The notes below the pieces were generated by a model, which had not been told where the DNA came from, made no database searches, and saw only the letters and a program-made list of their open reading frames with translations. A program made the translations under genes and the position numbers. Shown piece by piece: positions 59,801 to 64,000 of a stretch of 64,000 nt of DNA (the stretch's first letter is position 1; every line of letters starts with the position of its first letter). This stretch comes from Neobacillus niacini (lineage in GTDB: Bacteria; Bacillota; Bacilli; Bacillales; Cytobacillaceae), in the NCBI RefSeq assembly GCF_030817595.1, contig NZ_JAUSZN010000001.1:3994001-4058000 (forward strand), written 5' to 3'.

Positions 59801-60823
59801 TTATAAATTAGCGATTTTGGATTTGGCGATTTCCGCAGCAACTTCTACGATCATATCCTCTTGACCGCCTACCACCTTACGTTTTCCTAACTCAATTAAT
59901 ATATCACGAGAATCTACACCAAATTTCTCAGCTGCACGCTTGGAATGAAGAGCAAAGCTTGAGTAAACACCAGCATAACCTAGTGTTAAACTGTCTTTTG
60001 TAATTTCTTGCGGCACTGGTAAGAGTGGGGCAATGATGTCTTCAGCTAAATCCATCATCTTATATAAATCTACCCCAGTTTTAATCCCCATTCGTTCACA
60101 AACGGCAATAAGTACTTCAGTTTGGGTATTACCAGCACCTGCTCCTAAGCAGCGTACACTTCCATCAATTCGAGTAGCTCCTTCTTCAATGGCTACAAGT
60201 GTATTAGCCATCGCCAGAGATAAGTTGTTATGACCATGGAAACCAATGTTGACGCCGACAGACTGCTTAAGTGCACGAATTCTTTCGCGAACTTGTCCTG
60301 GCAGCAGGTAACCGGCCGAGTCAACTACATATACCGTATCCGCTCCATAGCTTTCCATTAATTTGGCTTGTTCTACTAGCTTATCGACAGGAGCCATATG
60401 ATTCATCATTAAGAATCCCACAGTTTCCATACCTAATTCTTTCGCATAAGCAATATGCTGTGGAGCCACGTCCGCCTCCGTTACATGTGTTGCGATCCGA
60501 GCCATCTTTGCACCTAAATTTGCCGCTTCTTTCAATTCATGTAGCGTACCAATACCTGGCAATAGTAGGACGGCAATTTTAGATTTATCGGCCACAGATA
60601 CCGCGGCCTCGATTAATTCCATTTCATTTGTACGGGAAAGACCATATTGCAATGATGATCCTGCTAACCCGTCACCATGAGATACTTCGATATATGGAAC
60701 ATTTGCGTCGTTCAATGCTTTTGTCACTTTTAGGACTTGATCCACTGTATATTGGTGAGAGACTGCATGACTTCCATCTCGTAAGGCAACCTCAGTGATT
60801 AGAATATCTCTTTCGTTTGTCAT
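59801..60823 (-). CDS. mhpE: 4-hydroxy-2-oxovalerate aldolase (DmpG/MhpE)
   Basis: 340 aa. HMGL-like TIM barrel: ITEVALRDGSHAVSHQYT (catalytic Arg/Asp/His), VSHGDG, GFHGHNNLSLAMAN (metal His pair) and SVRCLGAGAGNTQTEVL. The C-terminal communication domain (about 290-340) carries FALHSKRAAEKFGVD. Cleaves 4-hydroxy-2-oxoacids to pyruvate and an aldehyde that is channelled to the dehydrogenase. AAAGGGG precedes ATG. Follows mhpF by 22 bp. Confidence 0.93.
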   Translation of the reverse strand: MTNERDILITEVALRDGSHAVSHQYTVDQVLKVTKALNDANVPYIEVSHGDGLAGSSLQYGLSRTNEMELIEAAVSVADKSKIAVLLLPGIGTLHELKEAANLGAKMARIATHVTEADVAPQHIAYAKELGMETVGFLMMNHMAPVDKLVEQAKLMESYGADTVYVVDSAGYLLPGQVRERIRALKQSVGVNIGFHGHNNLSLAMANTLVAIEEGATRIDGSVRCLGAGAGNTQTEVLIAVCERMGIKTGVDLYKMMDLAEDIIAPLLPVPQEITKDSLTLGYAGVYSSFALHSKRAAEKFGVDSRDILIELGKRKVVGGQEDMIVEVAAEIAKSKIANL

Positions 60824-60845
60824 TTTACTTACCCCTTTCTACAGC

Positions 60846-61733
60846 TTAAACTGCTTCTGTCTTTAATAGATTTTTAGCGAACTCTTCGGCAACTTTCACA
60901 CCTGTAGCAGTCATAATATCAAGGTTTCCTGAATATTTTGGCAGGTAATCCCCGGCACCTTCTACCTGAATAAAGATGGTGATTTTATTTCCATCGAAAA
61001 TAGGTTCAGTGCGGAGTTGATAACCCGGAACATAGGATTGAACGACTTCTGTCATATCTGCAATTGATTTTCTAATACCTTCTTCGTCCATTGTTCCTTC
61101 CTCTACAAGCGTATATACAGTATCACGCATGATGATTGGAGGTTCCGCTGGGTTTAAAATAATAATCGCTTTCCCCTTTTTAGCCCCGCCGACTACTTCA
61201 ATCGCACGGGAAGTTGTTTCAGTAAATTCATCGATATTAGCACGAGTTCCTAGACCCGCACTTTTACTTGAAATGGTGGCAACAATCTCAGCATATTCTA
61301 CTGGACTTACACGGTTTACAGCGTGAACCATTGGGATTGTTGCCTGACCGCCGCAAGTAATCAAATTAATATTATCTTTTTCTAGATGCTCGTCAATATT
61401 AACAGCCGCACATACATATGGACCAACGGCTGCTGGTGTCATATCAATTACTTTAATACCTGCTTCTTTTAACACTTTTGAATTATAAAGATGAGCTTTT
61501 GCTGAAGTGGCATCAAAAACGATATCCGCTTCTAATTCAGGATCTGCTAAAAAGCCATCAATTCCAGTATCTACCCCTGCATAGCCTAACTCTCTTGCTC
61601 GTCTTAAACCGTCTGATTGCGGGTCAATCCCAATCACAGCAGTTAACTCTAAAATTTGCGAGCGACTAAGTTTAATCATTAAATCTGTACCAATGTTCCC
61701 TGAGCCAAGAATCGCCACTTTTACTTTTGACAA
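60846..61733 (-). CDS. mhpF: Acylating acetaldehyde dehydrogenase (DmpF/MhpF)
   Basis: 295 aa, TTG start with GGAGGAG 7 nt upstream. NAD-binding GSGNIGTD (10-17), SAKAH, catalytic C127 in [17 protein letters not shown]. Converts acetaldehyde (or propionaldehyde), NAD+ and CoA to acyl-CoA. Forms the DmpF-DmpG channelling complex with its neighbour. The upstream enzymes of a meta-cleavage pathway (dienoate hydratase, extradiol dioxygenase) are absent here. Confidence 0.93.
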   Translation of the reverse strand: MSKVKVAILGSGNIGTDLMIKLSRSQILELTAVIGIDPQSDGLRRARELGYAGVDTGIDGFLADPELEADIVFDATSAKAHLYNSKVLKEAGIKVIDMTPAAVGPYVCAAVNIDEHLEKDNINLITCGGQATIPMVHAVNRVSPVEYAEIVATISSKSAGLGTRANIDEFTETTSRAIEVVGGAKKGKAIIILNPAEPPIIMRDTVYTLVEEGTMDEEGIRKSIADMTEVVQSYVPGYQLRTEPIFDGNKITIFIQVEGAGDYLPKYSGNLDIMTATGVKVAEEFAKNLLKTEAV

Positions 61734-61788
61734 AATAATTCTCCTCCTTGAATTTACCTTTTTATGTTTTCTTTACTCTAGCTACCTT

Positions 61789-62562
61789 CTAAAAGTCATT
61801 ACCTTTATAACCTAAAGATTTTGAGATCTCAGCTGCAGCCCTCTTAATCCCCGCTATTACTCTAGGAAGCTTCTCTTCATCAAGTCTCATTTTAGGTGCA
61901 GCACAGCTAATTGAAGCGATTACATTTCCCTTATGATTGAATATCGGAGCGGCTATACATTTAAGTCCCAACTCAATTTCTTCATCATCGACAGCATATC
62001 CAGTCTCACGAATAGTAACCAACTGTTTTTTAATTTGGTTTACGTCAGTCATCGTGAACTCGGTAAAGGCTTCTAAACTTGCTACTGATAATAGTCTATC
62101 AACCTCTTTTTCACTTAAATGAGCAAGTATTGCCTTCCCCACACCTGTACAATGAACCGGTGCTCTTTTTCCAATATGCGAATAAATAGTAAGAGCTCTT
62201 GGACCTTCTACTTTTTCAATGTAAATGACTTCATCTCGCTGTAGGGTAACTAAGTGAACGGTTTCATTTACTTCGTCGGCTAAGTCTCTAATAATTGGTC
62301 TGGCAATGTTTCCAATATCAAGATGTTTCCCAACAAAGTTACCTAATGTGAAAAGTTTTATCCCGAGCTTATACTTCAAATCCTCTGGATTCTGTTCAAG
62401 ATATCCTCTATGTTCCAATGTCTTAATCATTCCATGAACGGTGCTTTTCGATAATTGGAGCTTATCACTAATCTCTTTAACACTTAGTTCTGGTCCATTG
62501 GTCAAAAATAATTCAAGGACATCAGCTGCCCTTTCAATCGATTGAATTAATCGTTCAGACAT
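61789..62562 (-). CDS. IclR-family transcriptional regulator
   Basis: 258 aa from ATG 62562 (GAAGGATGG upstream; the frame extends 8 codons further). N-terminal winged helix: SIERAADVLELFLTNGPELS, SDKLQLSKSTVHGMIKTLEHRGYL. C-terminal effector domain: APVHCTGVGKAILAHLSEKEV, GYAVDDEEIELGLKCIAAPI. Adjacent and upstream of mhpF-mhpE on the same strand, so its effector is probably an aldol, oxoacid or precursor aromatic. A palindrome at 62590-62602 may be its operator. Confidence 0.9.
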   Translation of the reverse strand: MSERLIQSIERAADVLELFLTNGPELSVKEISDKLQLSKSTVHGMIKTLEHRGYLEQNPEDLKYKLGIKLFTLGNFVGKHLDIGNIARPIIRDLADEVNETVHLVTLQRDEVIYIEKVEGPRALTIYSHIGKRAPVHCTGVGKAILAHLSEKEVDRLLSVASLEAFTEFTMTDVNQIKKQLVTIRETGYAVDDEEIELGLKCIAAPIFNHKGNVIASISCAAPKMRLDEEKLPRVIAGIKRAAAEISKSLGYKGNDF

Positions 62563-62589
62563 TACCATCCTTCTCTCATTCGCCATTGT

Positions 62590-62602
62590 CGAACGGCGTT
62601 CG
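62590..62602. promoter_or_regulatory. Perfect palindrome CGAACG-G-CGTTCG upstream of iclR
   Basis: 13-bp perfect inverted repeat 28 bp before the regulator start, GC-rich against an AT-rich background. Candidate autoregulatory operator; no clean SigA promoter was picked out. Confidence 0.45.
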
Positions 62603-62689
62603 TGAATATTTAATCTATGTATTTATACTACCTCGCCAACTTCTTGTATGTCAATAAAATCAGACAAATTATTCTGAATATTTTAATAC

Positions 62690-62730
62690 AAAATAAAAAG
62701 AGCTCTTCAATATTAGAATGAGCCCTTTAA
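62690..62730 (-). terminator. Intrinsic terminator of the TetR gene
   Basis: On the minus strand AAAGGGCTC, a 14-nt loop, GAGCTCTTT and TTATTTTG; one mismatch in the stem. Confidence 0.75.
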
Positions 62731-62765
62731 ATTTATAAAATATTAAATTATTTCAAACCTTTATT

Positions 62766-63599
62766 CTATATATTAAAAAAACTGCCCAGTAAATATGATA
62801 TCCATCTGGTTCGGGGATGGTTTCGAATATTTTCTAGTAACCCCTTAATAATAGCCCGGCCAAATGTTGGTTCAATCAGCTGCTGTTTTAACAGTACTAA
62901 AGATTCCTTTTCCACTGACTCTTCCATTTCTTCTATTTCTTGATCCAACGTTAAGAGAATCTGTTCTTTTGATAAATCTTCTAATGCCGGCTCTTCAAAC
63001 ACTTCAATCAACCCTTTTGAAATAAAAGGAATGGTGGCGTTTTTAGCAAGCAGATTTGTTTTTTCAACTAATGACGTTGATAACAAATCCAAATCCAATG
63101 GTATGTTATAAAACAAGAATAGCTGAGAATACATACTCATAAAGCCTTTGATACAAAAGACTAAATCATATTTTATGTCTTTTACTTTATCATCTCCATA
63201 CAAACGCTCTACCATCGAAAGAATCGTTTTATCCATTAAACGGTCGTAGTAACGCATTTTTACGATGAAATCCTCATTAAAAGAACCCGACTGTTCCTTG
63301 ATTAGTATTTTTCCAAAATCAGAATGCTTTCGAAACGAGTCGAATATTGCATAATAAAATTTATAAAGAAGATTTTCTTCCTCCTTTGTATTTCTGACTA
63401 GATAGTCAATTTCAGAGGTGAATTGAATCATAAAGTGATCGATTATCTCGATAATTAATTCATCTTTTGACTTAAAAGATAGATAAAAAGCACCTTTGGA
63501 AATGCCGCAGTGTTCTGTAATTTGCTGGACGGATGTTGCTTCAAAACCCTGCTTAGCAAAGAGTTCTATCGCTTTTTCCATAATTAATTGTTTTTTCAT
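62766..63599 (-). CDS. yerO: TetR-family regulator, YerO-like
   Basis: 277 aa from ATG 63599 (GAAGAAGGAACG upstream), longer than most TetR proteins, as is YerO. DNA-binding part: LIMEKAIELFAKQGFEATSV, QQITEHCGISKGAFYLSFKSKDELI. The ligand domain has an extra acidic helix (EQEIEEMEESVEKES-like, about 220-240). Divergent from an RND pump of the SwrC type, which YerO neighbours in B. subtilis. Likely represses the pump through the palindrome at 63637-63650. Confidence 0.88.
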   Translation of the reverse strand: MKKQLIMEKAIELFAKQGFEATSVQQITEHCGISKGAFYLSFKSKDELIIEIIDHFMIQFTSEIDYLVRNTKEEENLLYKFYYAIFDSFRKHSDFGKILIKEQSGSFNEDFIVKMRYYDRLMDKTILSMVERLYGDDKVKDIKYDLVFCIKGFMSMYSQLFLFYNIPLDLDLLSTSLVEKTNLLAKNATIPFISKGLIEVFEEPALEDLSKEQILLTLDQEIEEMEESVEKESLVLLKQQLIEPTFGRAIIKGLLENIRNHPRTRWISYLLGSFFNI

Positions 63600-63628
63600 C
63601 GTTCCTTCTTCACTCCTAGGTTCAATCA

Positions 63629-63657
63629 TTGACAGATGACCGGTTAGTCAGTATTAT
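63629..63657 (+). promoter_or_regulatory. swrC promoter with TetR-type operator in the spacer
   Basis: TTGACA (63629-63634), 17-bp spacer, TATTAT (63652-63657). The spacer holds TGACCGGTTAGTCA (63637-63650), a near-palindrome of the kind bound by TetR proteins, so a bound repressor would exclude polymerase. Confidence 0.78.
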
Positions 63658-63699
63658 AAGTAAATGGGTTAGATAAGTCAATTAAGGGTAGGTGTAAGT

Positions 63700-64000
63700 G
63701 TGAAAGGTTTAGTCAACTTTGTTCTAGGCAATAAACTAGCAGTATGGTTACTTACAATTATTATAACAGTCTCTGGTATATATTCAGGTACAAGAATGAA
63801 TATGGAAACAATTCCGGATATATCAATTCCTTACTTAATGGTAATGGATGTATATCCTGGGGCAACTCCAGAGCAAGTGATGGAAGACGTATCCAAACCA
63901 TTAGAAAAAGCGATAGAAAACCTCAAGGGTGTAAAATCCGTTTATTCCAATTCAAATGCTAATATGGCAAGTCTTCAAGTGGAATATGAATACGGTGAAG
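63700..64000 (+). CDS. swrC: RND-family efflux pump (SwrC/YerP-like), N-terminal part
   Basis: First ~100 codons, cut by the window end. GTG start at 63700. Begins VKGLVNFVLGNKLAVWLLTI, then MNMETIPDISIPYLMVMDVY and PGATPEQVMEDVSKPLEKAI, the AcrB/SwrC porter-domain entry. In B. subtilis SwrC exports surfactin. Divergent TetR gene supports the assignment. Confidence 0.87.
   Translation, partial: MKGLVNFVLGNKLAVWLLTIIITVSGIYSGTRMNMETIPDISIPYLMVMDVYPGATPEQVMEDVSKPLEKAIENLKGVKSVYSNSNANMASLQVEYEYGE

Overview
The window reads as a chromosomal segment of a low-GC Gram-positive bacterium of the Bacillaceae (Bacillus/Neobacillus-like). Most genes match Bacillus families: cystine symporter TcyP, YkuK, TuaD-type UDP-sugar dehydrogenase, YfhP, YclNOPQ, BmrA, GlcT, DtpT, an OhrR-like regulator and a YerO/SwrC pair. 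Strong AGGAGG-type ribosome binding sites, frequent TTG/GTG starts and T-rich intrinsic terminators fit this. No rRNA, tRNA or CRISPR array was seen. Both ends cut genes (tcyP on the left, a SwrC-type RND pump on the right).

Left part (1-9.9 kb): tcyP with a CymR-like promoter. Next comes a minus-strand envelope-stress operon (small His-rich membrane protein, PspA, degenerate M50B-like membrane protein, OmpR-type regulator, histidine kinase) with RR-type direct repeats upstream. Then an MFS pump, a PadR/HAAS pair, DinB, an M20 aminoacylase and YkuK. 10-14 kb: an envelope polysaccharide/lipid operon (UDP-sugar dehydrogenase, PAP2 phosphatase, GT4 glycosyltransferase, YfhP) behind a very regular PhoP box. 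14-26 kb: di-haem peroxidase lipoprotein, alkaline phosphatase, acetyltransferases, thioesterase, secreted M14 carboxypeptidase and a ComP-like/LuxR two-component pair.

26-35 kb is the most unusual stretch. A 688-bp element bounded by IS-like ends carries a tandem array of 52/53-bp hairpin units and no transposase. A complete IS1182-family element with matching ends lies 6 kb away and is flanked by a 22-bp duplicated terminator palindrome. Between them is a Fur-controlled YclNOPQ-HmoA iron operon. Right after the IS is a peroxiredoxin gene whose peroxidatic-cysteine codon is TGA, followed at bacterial SECIS spacing by a hairpin with a G in its loop: a candidate selenocysteine peroxiredoxin.

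35-50 kb: SMR pair, BmrA, MFS, LtaS-family enzyme, DUF418, an internally deleted aldo/keto reductase, DUF2642, ArsB-like permease, AroD-AroK, K+ channel, NorA-like pump. 50-56 kb: GlcT, a GlcNAc-type EIICB and a separate EIIA whose leader has a cre site, a GlcT-type antiterminator and a terminator; then DtpT and a glutathione peroxidase/OhrR pair. 56-64 kb: two DUF2294 genes and a PAS sensor kinase with hairpins abutting their ribosome binding sites, a DmpG/DmpF aldolase-dehydrogenase pair with an IclR regulator, and TetR (YerO-like) divergent from the RND pump.

A dispersed ~46-bp composite repeat (hairpin plus the core GGTGCCTGTCACC) occurs in at least five intergenic sites in the left 27 kb.
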